DNA of 64,000 bases from Hydrogenoanaerobacterium saccharovorans (GCF_016901815.1 NZ_JACSNR010000002.1:211607-275606), one strand, 5' to 3'; shown: positions 27,085-38,024, numbered from the stretch's first letter. The notes: generated by a model not told the origin, from the sequence alone. Numbers and translations are program-made.

Positions 27085-27741
27085 TTACTTTCCCAGCACA
27101 TAGTCCGCAATGTCCGCGGGCTGTTCTGCCAGGAAACAGGCTCCGGCGGCGGTGAGCTCCTCCCGGCTGCCATAGCCGTAGAGCACGCCCACACAGTCGA
27201 TGCCGAAGGCAGCCGCGCCCTCCACATCATGCCGGCGGTCACCCACCATCAGCACCTGTTCCGGCTTCGGCGAACCCACCGATGCCAGCACATATTCGAT
27301 TACCGCTGCCTTTTTGGTGCGGGTATCGTCCAGCGATGCGCCGCCCACAAAGTCAAAGCACTCTGCCAGGCCGAACCGGTCGGCAATGGCCCGGGCGAAC
27401 GGTTCCGGCTTGCTGGTGGCAACGCACAGCACCTTGCCGGCGTCCCGGAGCCGCAGCAGCGCCTCCTTCATGCCGGGATAGGGGATATTCTTCTCCACAC
27501 CGATCCTGGCAAACAGTTCCCGGAAGTCCCGGACTGCCTGCCAGGCGTGTTCCTCGTCCATATCATAGAAATCCCGGAAGCCCTCTGCCAGCGGCGGTCC
27601 GATCATACGGCAGAGGTTCTGGTAGTTTTCCTCTTCAATGCCCTGACAGTGCAGCGCATGGCGCACGCAGGTGGTGATCCCTTCTGCGGGATCGGTGATG
27701 GTCCCGTCCAGGTCGAACAGGATATGGGTATAGGGTTTCAT
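27085..27741 (-). CDS. HAD hydrolase, phosphoglycolate phosphatase-like
   Basis: 218 residues. HAD motif I FDLDGTITD near 9-17, motif II ATSKP near 108, motif III KP(E) near 157 and motif IV GDRRHDVEGA near 166-175, with a helical C1 cap. The cap type and length fit Gph/PpaX-like phosphatases (phosphoglycolate, pyrophosphate, or other small phosphate esters); substrate not assignable. AGGTGAC ribosome site. Second gene of the prmA operon after rsmE. Confidence 0.88.
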   Translation of the reverse strand: MKPYTHILFDLDGTITDPAEGITTCVRHALHCQGIEEENYQNLCRMIGPPLAEGFRDFYDMDEEHAWQAVRDFRELFARIGVEKNIPYPGMKEALLRLRDAGKVLCVATSKPEPFARAIADRFGLAECFDFVGGASLDDTRTKKAAVIEYVLASVGSPKPEQVLMVGDRRHDVEGAAAFGIDCVGVLYGYGSREELTAAGACFLAEQPADIADYVLGK

Positions 27742-27767
27742 GGGGCTGTCACCTCATAATTTCAGAA

Positions 27768-28493
27768 TCAGTTCATATTGCCGGTATGGTACATCAGCAC
27801 CGACAAAGCTGCCATGGGTGCGGTTTCACACCGCAGGATACGGGGGCCCAGCGTCAGTGACGGGATTCCCATCGAAAGCGCCAGTTCCACCTCGCTCTCA
27901 TCAAATCCGCCCTCGGCGCCGATGAGCAGGGAGGCCTCCCCTTCGATCCGGTCCAGCACCTCCCGCATGGGAGCCGTGCTGCGCTCATAGAACAGCATGG
28001 CGCCGGGACGGGCTGCCATCTCCTCTAAAGCCGGGCGCAGGTCCATCATCTCCCGCACCTGGGGAACGCGGCCCCGTCCGCTCTGCTTGGCGGCCTCGGC
28101 GGCAATGCGGGCAAGACGCACCCGCTTCTTCTCAAAGCTCTTGGGGTCGGGGCGGGACACGCACCGCCGGGTGAGCACCGGTATGATCTCCCCCACGCCC
28201 AGTTCCACTGCCTTCTGGACGATAAGCTCCAGCTTTTCAGCCTTGGGCATCGCCATGTAGAGCCGTACATAGACACTGGGCTCGGTGCGGCAGGGATAGC
28301 TCTCCAGCACGGTGAGAAATACCTCCTGGGGTGTGACCAGATCCAGCACACAGTCAAAATCGGTGCCCTGCCCGTCCGAGAGGGTCAGACGCTCGCCGGG
28401 CTGCATCCGCAGGCTCCGGGCGATATGGGCAGCGTCCTCCCCGGTGATGACCGCCTTGCCGCCCGCTATGGCGTCACAGAAAAACCGCGGCAT
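27768..28493 (-). CDS. rsmE: 16S rRNA (uracil1498-N3)-methyltransferase
   Basis: 241 residues, full-length RsmE. Methylates U1498 of 16S rRNA with S-adenosylmethionine. SPOUT-fold knot motifs are LLIGAEGGFDESEVE and LGPRILRCETA in the C-terminal third; N-terminal PUA-like domain starts MPRFF. It sits 4 nt after prmA, the usual prmA-rsmE pairing in Firmicutes. Confidence 0.95.
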   Translation of the reverse strand: MPRFFCDAIAGGKAVITGEDAAHIARSLRMQPGERLTLSDGQGTDFDCVLDLVTPQEVFLTVLESYPCRTEPSVYVRLYMAMPKAEKLELIVQKAVELGVGEIIPVLTRRCVSRPDPKSFEKKRVRLARIAAEAAKQSGRGRVPQVREMMDLRPALEEMAARPGAMLFYERSTAPMREVLDRIEGEASLLIGAEGGFDESEVELALSMGIPSLTLGPRILRCETAPMAALSVLMYHTGNMN

Positions 28494-28497
28494 ACTG

Positions 28498-29421
28498 TCA
28501 CTTCTCCTTTGCGCATTCCAGGGCTACCCAGCCGGCGGATTCCCGGCGGCGCAGCACTGCAAAGCCGTTCTGAGCCAGAGCGGCCTGGACATCGGCCTCC
28601 CGCTCGTCAATGATGCCCGAGGTGATGAGCACAGCGTCCTCTGCCATGAAGCGGCCCACATTGGGCAGCAGCTGGATGATCACATCGGCAACAATGTTGG
28701 CGCAGACAATGTCATAGACGCCCTCCACCTTCTGCACCAGGTCGCCGCAGATGAACTGTACCCGGTCATCGGTGTGGTTGATGGCGCTGTTCTCCTCTGC
28801 CACCCGTACTGCTGTGGGATCGATCTCCACGCCCACAGCCCTGTCACAGCCCAGCAGCACCGACGAAATCGCCAGAATACCGCTGCCGCTGCCCACATCC
28901 AGCACCTGCTTGCCCGGGGCGCAGTGCTCCTCCAGGAATTCCAGGCAGAGCCGGGTGGTGTCATGACTGCCGGTACCGAAAGCCATACCCGGGTCCAGGG
29001 TGATGATGACCTCTTCAGGCTGCTTTTCATACTCCTCCCAGGACGGGCAGACCACCAGGCGATTGCCCAGCTTCTGGGGGTGATAATACTGCTTCCAGGC
29101 AGTGGCCCACTCCTCCTGCTTCACCGCTGTGGTGGAGATGGAATTGGCAATGCCGGCGGCAGTGTACTTCTCCCGCAGGAAGGCAATGGCTTCGGCGGGG
29201 TTATCGTCCGGGCTGATGTAGATGTGAATCAGCGCCTTGGTCACGTCCTTCTGGAGCAGCTCCTCATCGATCAGGTCGATATGGGCAATTTTCGGCGCTT
29301 CGGTGCGCAGATCGGAATAATCCTCGATATAGATGCCATAGGGCACTACCATCTGGGCGATGGCAGCTGCTTCGTCCACCTGATCGGCAGAAATTTCAAT
29401 ATTGATCTCAGTCCAGTCCAT
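28498..29421 (-). CDS. prmA: Ribosomal protein L11 methyltransferase
   Basis: 307 residues. N-terminal substrate-recognition domain then a class I methyltransferase: DPGMAFGTGSHDTTRL and DVGSGSGILAI (motif I) near 160-185, and NIVADVI near 235. Trimethylates L11. First gene of a seven-gene minus operon that continues with rsmE, HAD phosphatase, a membrane protein, the two-component pair and a small protein. Preceded by promoter TTGTGA-17-TATGAT. Confidence 0.95.
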   Translation of the reverse strand: MDWTEINIEISADQVDEAAAIAQMVVPYGIYIEDYSDLRTEAPKIAHIDLIDEELLQKDVTKALIHIYISPDDNPAEAIAFLREKYTAAGIANSISTTAVKQEEWATAWKQYYHPQKLGNRLVVCPSWEEYEKQPEEVIITLDPGMAFGTGSHDTTRLCLEFLEEHCAPGKQVLDVGSGSGILAISSVLLGCDRAVGVEIDPTAVRVAEENSAINHTDDRVQFICGDLVQKVEGVYDIVCANIVADVIIQLLPNVGRFMAEDAVLITSGIIDEREADVQAALAQNGFAVLRRRESAGWVALECAKEK

Positions 29422-29470
29422 AATGAACCTCCCAGCTTACAGAACTTTTACAAAAACTATAGATAGTATT

Positions 29471-29499
29471 ATCATAGCAAAAAAACAGAAAGTTCACAA
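29471..29499 (-). promoter_or_regulatory. Promoter of the prmA operon
   Basis: Minus strand TTGTGA (29499-29494), 17 nt, TATGAT (29476-29471). Confidence 0.65.
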
Positions 29500-29507
29500 G
29501 TATTGGC

Positions 29508-29537
29508 TTGATTTGCAAAGAGCGCCCATGATAGAAT
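29508..29537 (+). promoter_or_regulatory. Promoter of the 29568 lipoprotein gene
   Basis: TTGATT (29508-29513), 18 nt, TAGAAT (29532-29537), divergent from prmA. Confidence 0.55.
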
Positions 29538-29567
29538 TAGGTATAACTAACCAAGGAGGGAACCTGT

Positions 29568-30149
29568 ATGAAACGACTGATCCTGGCATGGCTCTGCTGC
29601 GTGATGCTGGCAGGCTGTACCAATGCAAACCCCGACTCCATCTCCGAAGGGGAAGTCCATCTCGGCGAAGTGCTGGACCAGACCGGACACAGCTTTTCCT
29701 ATGTGGCCTCCGGTTCGGAACTGACTACCGGTCTGTATACCGATGGCGAAGGGTGGTTCCTCACCTCGGTCCGGACAGTGAAGGGACAGCAGGACCCGGT
29801 GATCACCGACCAGCCCATGCGGCAGGCTGAAACCGGCAGTGACGGGATTCAGCTGTGGTACGGGGTGTATGGTTCGCCGGAGGAGCCCTGGCTGGCCCTG
29901 CAGCTGACCGAGACAGAACCCACCTGCCGTTCCCTGGGTGTTTCGGGAGAGGAGCGCTCCCTGGAACTGACCAACTCCCTCGGAGAGCCGGTGGAGTGGA
30001 TGACCGAACCCCTGGAGGGTCTGCTGGACAGCGAAAACCGCCTGACTGTAACCCTGGCTGATGTCGATCTCAAGCAGGGTCTTCAGCCAAAATCCCCCTA
30101 CTGTGAGATCCCGCTGGATCTCACCGAGGCGCTGGCAGAACTGGAATAG
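29568..30149 (+). CDS. Lipoprotein, first of three tandem paralogues
   Basis: 193 residues. Lipoprotein signal with lipobox LAGC near 14-17. Extracellular domain with LYTDGEGWFLTSV, LWYGVYGSPEEPWL, ENRLTVTL and a C-terminal DLTEALAELE. These same features recur in the next two genes (DGDGYSIATA / WYGICGNAQEPQL / ENRLTVSL / DLTEALA), so the three arose by duplication. Function unknown. AGGAGGG ribosome site; own terminator follows, so it is a separate transcript from its paralogues. Confidence 0.82.
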   Translation: MKRLILAWLCCVMLAGCTNANPDSISEGEVHLGEVLDQTGHSFSYVASGSELTTGLYTDGEGWFLTSVRTVKGQQDPVITDQPMRQAETGSDGIQLWYGVYGSPEEPWLALQLTETEPTCRSLGVSGEERSLELTNSLGEPVEWMTEPLEGLLDSENRLTVTLADVDLKQGLQPKSPYCEIPLDLTEALAELE

Positions 30150-30156
30150 CATCTTC

Positions 30157-30186
30157 ACAGGCAGCTTTGGGGCTGCCTGTTTTTTG
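30157..30186 (+). terminator. Terminator after the lipoprotein gene
   Basis: ACAGGCAGC ... GCTGCCTGT then TTTTTT. Confidence 0.88.
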
Positions 30187-30189
30187 CCT

Positions 30190-30218
30190 TGACACTGTAT
30201 CAATACAGTGATACACTA
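30190..30218 (+). promoter_or_regulatory. Promoter with operator dyad in its spacer
   Basis: TTGACA (30190-30195), 17 nt, TACACT (30213-30218). The spacer holds the perfect dyad CACTGTAT ca ATACAGTG (30194-30211) and an overlapping TGTATCA ... TGATACA pair (30197-30216). A repressor bound there would block RNA polymerase. It drives the two paralogues at 30254 and 30954. Confidence 0.8.
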
Positions 30219-30253
30219 AAATCAGGAAACACCAGAAAAAGGAGGGCCAAACG

Positions 30254-30928
30254 ATGAAAAAACTCAAACAGGGATTGCTGCTCGCCGTTTTGCTTCTGCT
30301 GGGAGCCTATGTGACGATTCCGCTGATCAAACAGGAGATACAGCATCAGCACACTCAAAAGCTCAATGAGCTGTATAAGAGTACCGGCTATGATTACCTC
30401 CGCACTGAAATAGCCGGTTCTGAGGGAAACGACATGATCATCGGCATCTATGAAGATGGTGATGGTTATAGCATTGCAACCGCCTGCCTGCCGGATCAGG
30501 GCGAAGGCGAACTTCTCTATACACCCATGTACCCTGCTGAAACCGGAGCGGAAAGTGTACGGCTCTGGTACGGGATCTGCGGCAATGCGCAGGAGCCGCA
30601 GCTGCTGCTCTATCTGGATGAAGATGATCCGCTCTGTCGCTCCATAGAACTGGATGGAGCTGATCACCGCTCCATGTCCTATATACAGGATATTTTCGTA
30701 GATACCATGCTGACCGATCTCAATGGCCTGGTGGACAATGAAAATCGCCTGACTGTATCCCTCTTTGCGGCAGAGGGAGTGGATTTTGAGATTAAACCCG
30801 GATTCAATATGGTGGAAAATATGGCTCCGGATGTGCTCACTGCTTCTGAAGAACTGAATAAAAACAAACAGCTCTATCTCCAGTTTTCCATCGACCTGAC
30901 CGAAGCCCTGGCCCGGACCGGCTGGTGA
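30254..30928 (+). CDS. Membrane-anchored extracellular protein, second tandem paralogue
   Basis: 224 residues. N-terminal anchor 7-24 (GLLLAVLLLLGAYVTI) without lipobox, then an extracellular domain that repeats the pattern of its neighbours: IGIYEDGDGYSIATA, LWYGICGNAQEPQLLLY, NENRLTVSLF and DLTEALARTGW at the end. GGAGG ribosome site. The next gene starts 26 nt downstream and is closest in sequence, so they form an operon behind the dyad promoter. Confidence 0.82.
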   Translation: MKKLKQGLLLAVLLLLGAYVTIPLIKQEIQHQHTQKLNELYKSTGYDYLRTEIAGSEGNDMIIGIYEDGDGYSIATACLPDQGEGELLYTPMYPAETGAESVRLWYGICGNAQEPQLLLYLDEDDPLCRSIELDGADHRSMSYIQDIFVDTMLTDLNGLVDNENRLTVSLFAAEGVDFEIKPGFNMVENMAPDVLTASEELNKNKQLYLQFSIDLTEALARTGW

Positions 30929-30953
30929 CTGCACACAGGAGGAGGCAATACAG

Positions 30954-31652
30954 ATGAGCAAATTCAAACAAGCCCTGATGCTCTCGGTGATGGTCTTTCT
31001 GGGCGCCTTTATAATCCTTTCCATGGTCAAGGATCAGATGCGGCAGGAGCGGCAGATCCAGCACTACCGTCAGCTGGACAGCCTGCTGGAGAGCACCGGC
31101 CTGGACTACATCGAAGACTTCAATCCCTTTGCTGAAACCACCGATATGCGCATCGGGCTCTATGCCGACGGGGAGGGCTATGGCATCGTCACGGCCTGCC
31201 TTGCCCCGGAGGAGATCACCGGCGGCGAAGTGCTGCGCAGCGCCATGTACCCGGTGGACACCGGTGATGAAACCGTACAGGCCTGGTACGGCATCTGCGG
31301 CACCGAGGCAGAGCCCCAGCTTCTGCTCCTGCTGGACGAGGACAATCCCGATTTCCGGGATCTGGATCTGGTGGGAAACGGAAACACCGGACGGATGCAT
31401 ACAAATGGATCGCTGCAGAGGACTCTGACCAGTCTCAGCAAGATGCTGGGCGGTGAAAACCGCATCGAAGTGACACTCTATACCGCGGAAGTGCAGGAGA
31501 CAGAAACTGAAATCGGGTTCGGCTTCAACGATACCATCCGGAAGAACGCCGAGAATGCCCTGGCCACCGCTGAGCAGATCGAAGCTACCCGGGAGCCCTA
31601 CCTCTCCTTTACCATCGATCTGAACGAAGCTCTTGAACAGATGGACTGGTAA
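30954..31652 (+). CDS. Membrane-anchored extracellular protein, third tandem paralogue
   Basis: 232 residues, built as the preceding gene: anchor 6-23 (ALMLSVMVFLGAFIIL), then IGLYADGEGYGIVTA, WYGICGTEAEPQLLLLLD, NRIEVTLYTAE and a C-terminal DLNEALEQMDW. No known family. AGGAGG ribosome site. Ends at a strong terminator shared with dnaJ. Confidence 0.82.
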   Translation: MSKFKQALMLSVMVFLGAFIILSMVKDQMRQERQIQHYRQLDSLLESTGLDYIEDFNPFAETTDMRIGLYADGEGYGIVTACLAPEEITGGEVLRSAMYPVDTGDETVQAWYGICGTEAEPQLLLLLDEDNPDFRDLDLVGNGNTGRMHTNGSLQRTLTSLSKMLGGENRIEVTLYTAEVQETETEIGFGFNDTIRKNAENALATAEQIEATREPYLSFTIDLNEALEQMDW

Positions 31653-31670
31653 AACCGCTCCGAAGCAAAA

Positions 31671-31709
31671 CAAAACCCCTCCGGACAATCTCTGTCCGGA
31701 GGGGTTTTT
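31671..31709. terminator. Bidirectional terminator between the paralogues and dnaJ
   Basis: AAAACCCCTCCGGAC ... GTCCGGAGGGGTTTTT, 15 bp perfect. Confidence 0.92.
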
Positions 31710-31726
31710 CATGCTGAGCAAAGCAC

Positions 31727-32896
31727 TCAGTCAAACATATCCTTGAGCTTATCAAAGAAGCCCTTGCGCTTTTCGAAGTTCTTATCGCTGGAGAGCTTAT
31801 CGAACTCCTTAAGCAATTCCTTCTGCTTGCTCGAGAGGTTCTTGGGCACTTCGATGCTCACCTTGACATACTGGTCGCCCCGACCGCCGCCGTTGACATA
31901 GCTCACGCCCTTGTTCCGCAGACGGAATACAGTACCCGACTGGGTGCCTTCCGGCACGGTATAGCTGACCTTGCCGTCCACAGTGGGAACGGTGATCTCA
32001 TCGCCCAGCACGGCCTGGGTATAGGTGATGGGCACTTCGCACCAGATGTTGAAGCCGTCACGCTCAAACAGCGGATCAGGCCGGACAGTGACAGTGACTG
32101 CCACATCACCGGCAGGACCATTGTTGATGCCATGGTCGCCCTGACCCCGTACCAGGAAGGTCTGACCGTCGTCGATACCGGCGGGGATATTGATATCCAG
32201 CTTCCGGGTGACACGGACACGGCCCTTGCCGCCGCACTTCTTGCAGGGGTTCTTGATGATCTTGCCCTTACCGCCGCAGTGCGGACAGGTGCGGACTGTC
32301 TGCATGACGCCAAAGGGAGTACGCTGCTGTACTGTTACCTGACCGCTGCCATGACAGTCGGGACAGGTTTCCACAGCCGAACCCTTTTCGGCGCCGGTGC
32401 CGCCGCAGTCGGAGCAGACTTCCAGACGCTTGATGGTGATGGTCTTCTGGCAGCCCTTGACCGCTTCCATAAAGGACAGCGGAATGGTGATCTCCACATT
32501 GGAGCCCTTGATGGGGGCATTGGGGTTCCGGGTACGGGTGCTTCCGCCGAACCCGCTGAATCCGCCGCCTCCGAAGAAGCTCTCGAAGATATCGCCGATG
32601 TCGTCAAAGCCGAAGCCCTGGGCACCACCGGCACCGCCATAGCCGCCGGCTCCTGCCGTGTAACTCGGGTCTACACCGGCAAAGCCGAACTGATCATACC
32701 GGCGGCGCTTTTCCGCGTTGGAAAGCACCTCGTATGCTTCACCGGCCTCCTTGAACTTGGCCTCGGCCTCCTTGTCCCCCGGGTTGAGATCCGGGTGATA
32801 CTTCTTGGCCAGGGTGCGATATGCCTTCTTTATTTCATCATCGGTGGCCTGACGCGATACGCCAAGCACCTCATAGTAATCTCGTTTCTCAGCCAA
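31727..32896 (-). CDS. dnaJ: Chaperone DnaJ (Hsp40)
   Basis: 389 residues. J domain 1-70 with His34-Pro-Asp, G/F-rich linker about 75-115, four CxxCxGxG zinc motifs ([32 protein letters not shown]) about 150-215, and the C-terminal client-binding domain. Activates DnaK ATPase and delivers substrates. It is separated from dnaK by 200 nt with its own extended -10 promoter and no CIRCE. Confidence 0.97.
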   Translation of the reverse strand: MAEKRDYYEVLGVSRQATDDEIKKAYRTLAKKYHPDLNPGDKEAEAKFKEAGEAYEVLSNAEKRRRYDQFGFAGVDPSYTAGAGGYGGAGGAQGFGFDDIGDIFESFFGGGGFSGFGGSTRTRNPNAPIKGSNVEITIPLSFMEAVKGCQKTITIKRLEVCSDCGGTGAEKGSAVETCPDCHGSGQVTVQQRTPFGVMQTVRTCPHCGGKGKIIKNPCKKCGGKGRVRVTRKLDINIPAGIDDGQTFLVRGQGDHGINNGPAGDVAVTVTVRPDPLFERDGFNIWCEVPITYTQAVLGDEITVPTVDGKVSYTVPEGTQSGTVFRLRNKGVSYVNGGGRGDQYVKVSIEVPKNLSSKQKELLKEFDKLSSDKNFEKRKGFFDKLKDMFD

Positions 32897-32988
32897 ACTC
32901 GTACTCCCCCTTCCAGGCTCCAGACCATCAGCTGTGCTGTCTGGTACTGCCTGAGATTCCGGCTTTGCCGCCGGATAAGCAGGTTATT

Positions 32989-32997
32989 ATTATAGCA
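32989..32997 (-). promoter_or_regulatory. Extended -10 promoter of dnaJ
   Basis: Minus strand TGCTATAAT, about 90 nt before the start codon; the -35 is poor. The rest of the 200-nt gap contains a strong hairpin (CCAAAAGGGC/GCCCTTTTGG, about 33051-33079) after dnaK that lacks a T-run. Confidence 0.5.
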
Positions 32998-33096
32998 CAG
33001 TTCCCGATGGTTTGCCAGCCCGGTTTTACTGCCACAACCCGCCAAAAGGGCAGGCGATTCACTCGCGCCGCCCTTTTGGACCTGGAACTGATTTAC

Positions 33097-34947
<1,851 letters not shown>

Positions 34948-35002
34948 TCATTCCTCCAAATCTTTTTCGTATAAGTCTATATGAATAAGGGAATTGACTC
35001 TT

Positions 35003-35569
35003 TTAGTTGGCCACCTTGACCATGGCATACCGGAGAACCCGGTCTCCCATGCGGTAACCCTTCTGGAACACTTCGGCGATGCAGTTCTCTCCAGCCGATT
35101 CATCATCGGTATGGGCTACTGCCGCGTGGAGCTGGGGATCAAAGGGATCGCCCACCTCTCCGAAGGCTTCCACGCCCTGCTTTTCCAGCAGTTCATCAAA
35201 GGCCTTGCGGATCAGCTCCATGCCCTTCTTGAAGTCGGCATCGGAACAGGGAGCTGCCATTGCCCGCTCAAAGTTATCCAGCACCGGCAGCATGCTTGCC
35301 AGCGTACTGGCCTTGGCTTCGGGGTAAATTGCCTCTTTTTCCTTGGCTGTGCGCTTGCGGTAGTTGTCATACTCCGCCAGGGTGCGCAGGTACCGGTCAT
35401 TGAGTTCCGAAAGCTGTGCCTGGAGTTTTTCCTCCGCAGTGGGCTCCGGTGCCGGGGCTGCTGCTTCTGTTTCCGGTACAGCTTCGGTTTCGGGAGTTTC
35501 CGGCACTTTGTCCTTCAGCTCCTCGTCCATGGGCTCGGTGTTCTTGCTCGCATCTTTGCTCAAATCCAT
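35003..35569 (-). CDS. grpE: Nucleotide exchange factor GrpE
   Basis: 188 residues. Acidic N-terminus (60 residues with many Glu and Pro), long coiled coil about 55-110, then the beta domain with HAAVAHTDDESAGENCIAEV and VFQKGYRMGDRVLRYAMVKV. Releases ADP from DnaK. Second gene of the operon, 23 nt after hrcA. Confidence 0.96.
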   Translation of the reverse strand: MDLSKDASKNTEPMDEELKDKVPETPETEAVPETEAAAPAPEPTAEEKLQAQLSELNDRYLRTLAEYDNYRKRTAKEKEAIYPEAKASTLASMLPVLDNFERAMAAPCSDADFKKGMELIRKAFDELLEKQGVEAFGEVGDPFDPQLHAAVAHTDDESAGENCIAEVFQKGYRMGDRVLRYAMVKVAN

Positions 35570-35592
35570 CTGCCTCCTTCACGGCTCTGCCG

Positions 35593-36621
35593 CTATTCCT
35601 CAAATATCTCGGTGAGAAGTTCTCCCACCAGCCGGGCAAAGTATTCCGTTTCGGCTACCATGGCGGCGTAATCCATCCGGATCGGGCCGATGATGCCGAT
35701 GGAACCGGTGCTCCGGTTTCCAATGGCAAAGGGGGTAATCACTGCCGAGCTGTTCCGCAGCTCTTCGCACTGATTTTCCTTGCCGATAAAGATCGTCGTC
35801 TGTTCGGGGCTGGCCCGCTGGATCAGCTTCTGCACATTCCGGCTCTCCCAGATATAGGGGAGCAGCCGGTCGGCGTCCCGGGCAAGTTCCGGATAGCTGA
35901 GCAGCTTGATGCCGCCTTCCATATAATACTGTCCGCCGTAGATCTCCGCACAGAGATTGAAGATCGCCGCGAACAGCGGGGTGAAGATCCGGGAATATTC
36001 TCCCAGTTCCATGGTCACGCTGCCCATATACTGCAGCGAGATCTCCCGCAGCGTCCGGCCGGCCAGTTTGCCGGCACAGTAGGCCTTGAGGAACTCCACT
36101 ACCTCCCCGGTGACCCGGAAGTTGGTCCGGCATACCCGGCTGCGGATCACACCGTTGGAGGTCATCACCATGATGACCACGGCATGTTCGCCCGAGGGAA
36201 TGATCTCCACCTGCCGTACCGTTACGGTATCGGGGGTATGGGTGGAGGTGAAGGCCGCACAGCCTGTGATCTCCGAGAGCGCCTTGGCGGCGTCCTGGAG
36301 CAGCTTGTCGGGATCGGGGTCCCGGATATTGAACATGGCTTCGATGCTGTCCCGGAGCTTTCCGCTCACCGGCTTGACCTGCATCAGCTCATCCACAAAT
36401 ACCCGATAGCCCAGATGGGACGGTACCCGTCCGGCTGAGGTATGGGGCTGTTCCAGCAGTCCCAGGTCAAACAGGGCCGCCATGTCGTTTCGGATCGTAG
36501 CGGGGGAGTAGGCACTGTCCAGATACAGTGCAACCACCTTGGAACCGACCGGCTCACCGGTCTTGGTGTAAAGATCCGCAATGATCGAAAGCACCCGGCG
36601 TTTTCGTTCGTCCAGTTCCAT
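35593..36621 (-). CDS. hrcA: Heat-inducible repressor HrcA
   Basis: 342 residues. N-terminal winged helix (ERKRRVLSIIADLYTKTGEP, then GSKVVALYL ... SPATIRNDMAAL), central GAF-like domain, and C-terminal stretch STGSIGIIGPIRMDYAAMV. HrcA binds the CIRCE operator and needs GroEL to stay active. First gene of the operon; an intact CIRCE lies upstream, so it controls itself, grpE and dnaK. Confidence 0.96.
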   Translation of the reverse strand: MELDERKRRVLSIIADLYTKTGEPVGSKVVALYLDSAYSPATIRNDMAALFDLGLLEQPHTSAGRVPSHLGYRVFVDELMQVKPVSGKLRDSIEAMFNIRDPDPDKLLQDAAKALSEITGCAAFTSTHTPDTVTVRQVEIIPSGEHAVVIMVMTSNGVIRSRVCRTNFRVTGEVVEFLKAYCAGKLAGRTLREISLQYMGSVTMELGEYSRIFTPLFAAIFNLCAEIYGGQYYMEGGIKLLSYPELARDADRLLPYIWESRNVQKLIQRASPEQTTIFIGKENQCEELRNSSAVITPFAIGNRSTGSIGIIGPIRMDYAAMVAETEYFARLVGELLTEIFEE

Positions 36622-36642
36622 TGTTACCGCCTCCTTTTGGTT

Positions 36643-36669
36643 TTAGCACTCATTTACCTCGAGTGCCAA
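36643..36669 (-). promoter_or_regulatory. CIRCE operator of hrcA-grpE-dnaK
   Basis: TTAGCACTC (36643-36651), 9 nt, GAGTGCCAA (36661-36669). It differs from consensus TTAGCACTC-N9-GAGTGCTAA at one position. It lies just downstream of the -10. Confidence 0.96.
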
Positions 36670-36676
36670 CATCTAT

Positions 36677-36705
36677 AATGTATCACTCACCCCGGAGAAT
36701 GTCAA
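36677..36705 (-). promoter_or_regulatory. Promoter of hrcA-grpE-dnaK
   Basis: Minus strand TTGACA (36705-36700), 17 nt, TACATT (36682-36677), next to CIRCE. Confidence 0.8.
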
Positions 36706-36801
36706 GGGGTTTCACAATTTGTTTACAAAAATTCTGGCGCTCTGATAGTATAAGTGCCAATCCAGGACTTTATGCAGCCGGAACCTTCTTCAGAGCAAAA
36801 G

Positions 36802-36838
36802 AAAAAGAGGCTCCGGAACAGATCCGGAACCTCTTTTT
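36802..36838 (-). terminator. Terminator after rplL
   Basis: AAAAAGAGG ... CCTCTTTTT stem with inner CCGGA/TCCGG. It ends the rplJ-rplL transcript; no rpoB follows. Confidence 0.88.
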
Positions 36839-36867
36839 GAAGCGAACAAATTCGGGTAAGCGAGAGC

Positions 36868-37239
36868 TTACTTGAGCTCAACCTTAGCGCCAGCCTCTTC
36901 GAGCTGCTTCTTGATCTCCTCAGCGTCAGCCTTGGAAGCGCCTTCCTTGATGGTCTTGGGAGCCTCGTCAACCAGAGCCTTAGCCTCCTTCAGGCCCAGG
37001 CCGGTGATCTCCTTCACCAGCTTGATAACGCCCATCTTGGAAGCGCCAGCGTCAGCCAGAACAACGTCGAACTCGGTCTTCTCCTCAGCGGCAGCGGCAG
37101 CGGGGCCAGCAGCAACCATAACAGGAGCAGCAGCGGATACGCCGAACTCTTCCTCGATAGCCTTAACCAGCTCGTTGAGCTCGAGGACGGTCAGAGTCTT
37201 GATTTCTTCTACAAACTTTGTGATCTTCTCAGAAGCCAT
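36868..37239 (-). CDS. rplL: Ribosomal protein L7/L12
   Basis: 123 residues. N-terminal dimer domain [18 protein letters not shown], Ala-rich hinge about 38-52, and the C-terminal domain [20 protein letters not shown] ... [19 protein letters not shown] that contacts translation factors. Four copies are held by L10 on the ribosomal stalk. 50 nt after rplJ. Confidence 0.98.
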   Translation of the reverse strand: MASEKITKFVEEIKTLTVLELNELVKAIEEEFGVSAAAPVMVAAGPAAAAAEEKTEFDVVLADAGASKMGVIKLVKEITGLGLKEAKALVDEAPKTIKEGASKADAEEIKKQLEEAGAKVELK

Positions 37240-37289
37240 TGTAGTTTACCTCCTAAAATAAATAGATTGATTCGGTATGAAAATGATGG

Positions 37290-37799
37290 TTATGCGATTT
37301 CCTGCTCGCCCTTCTCGGCGATAGCATTCAGTGCAACAGCCAGGCCACGGATGTTTCCGTTCAGGACGCTGCACAGCTGAGCCAGCAGCTGATCCTTGCT
37401 CGGCAGCTTGGCAATCGCCTCGATGCCAGCCTTGTCAAAGATCTTGCCCTCTACCATACCAGCCTTGAGGCTGAAGTTAGCCTTGGCATCCTCAGCATAG
37501 TCGTTGAGGATCTTGGCGGCAGATACGGGATCGGTATCGCTGATAGCCACGGCGGTGGTACCCTCGAAGTACTCGTTGAGTCCCTCGTAACCAGCCTCCT
37601 TGGCAGCCAGACGCAGCATAGTGTTCTTGGCTACGAAGTAATCAACGCCAGCTTCACGCAGCTGCTTACGCAGCTTGGTATCGTCCTCTACGGAAATACC
37701 CTTATAGTCAACAACGACGCAGGTAACGGCGCTGTCCAGCTTAGCCTTGAGCTGATCTACGATTTCCTTCTTGGCCTGAATTGTTCTCTCGTTCGGCAA
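37290..37799 (-). CDS. rplJ: Ribosomal protein L10
   Basis: 169 residues with TTG start at 37799 (GGGAGGTG just upstream); this gives normal L10 length (MPNERTIQAKKEIVDQLKAK), while the longer frame would add 21 residues read from the leader. Contains VVVDYKGISVEDDTKLRKQL and FVAKNTMLRLAA. Anchors L7/L12 on the large subunit. Preceded by an L10-type autoregulatory leader. Confidence 0.95.
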   Translation of the reverse strand: MPNERTIQAKKEIVDQLKAKLDSAVTCVVVDYKGISVEDDTKLRKQLREAGVDYFVAKNTMLRLAAKEAGYEGLNEYFEGTTAVAISDTDPVSAAKILNDYAEDAKANFSLKAGMVEGKIFDKAGIEAIAKLPSKDQLLAQLCSVLNGNIRGLAVALNAIAEKGEQEIA

Positions 37800-37828
37800 T
37801 TCGTTCACCTCCCAATAAAAGTGGATAC

Positions 37829-37955
37829 AAAAAGCTCCTCCCAGCGCCGCTGGAAGGAGCAAAATACATCAGAAAAGATCCATTTCGCATCAGTCTTCCT
37901 CGGCAGGTGGGCCAAAGCCCTTTATGTTATAAAACACCTGCTGTCTTAAGAAACA
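37829..37955 (-). promoter_or_regulatory. Ribosomal L10 leader with attenuator
   Basis: On the minus strand the leader reads AAGACAGCAGGTG ... CACCTGCCGAGGAAGAC, the conserved L10-leader core in which L10(L12)4 binds, followed by a terminator hairpin GCTCCT...AGGAGC with TTTTT (37862-37829). When L10 is in excess it should favour termination. Structure by eye; family match is from known L10 leaders. Confidence 0.85.
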
Positions 37956-37968
37956 TGACAGCTTTATT

Positions 37969-37997
37969 ATTATATAAGAGAAATCCCGCTCTGTCAA
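37969..37997 (-). promoter_or_regulatory. Perfect consensus promoter of rplJ-rplL
   Basis: Minus strand TTGACA (37997-37992), 17 nt, TATAAT (37974-37969). Confidence 0.9.
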
Positions 37998-38024
37998 GGG
38001 TTTTCTCGGCAGAAATCAGACTTT

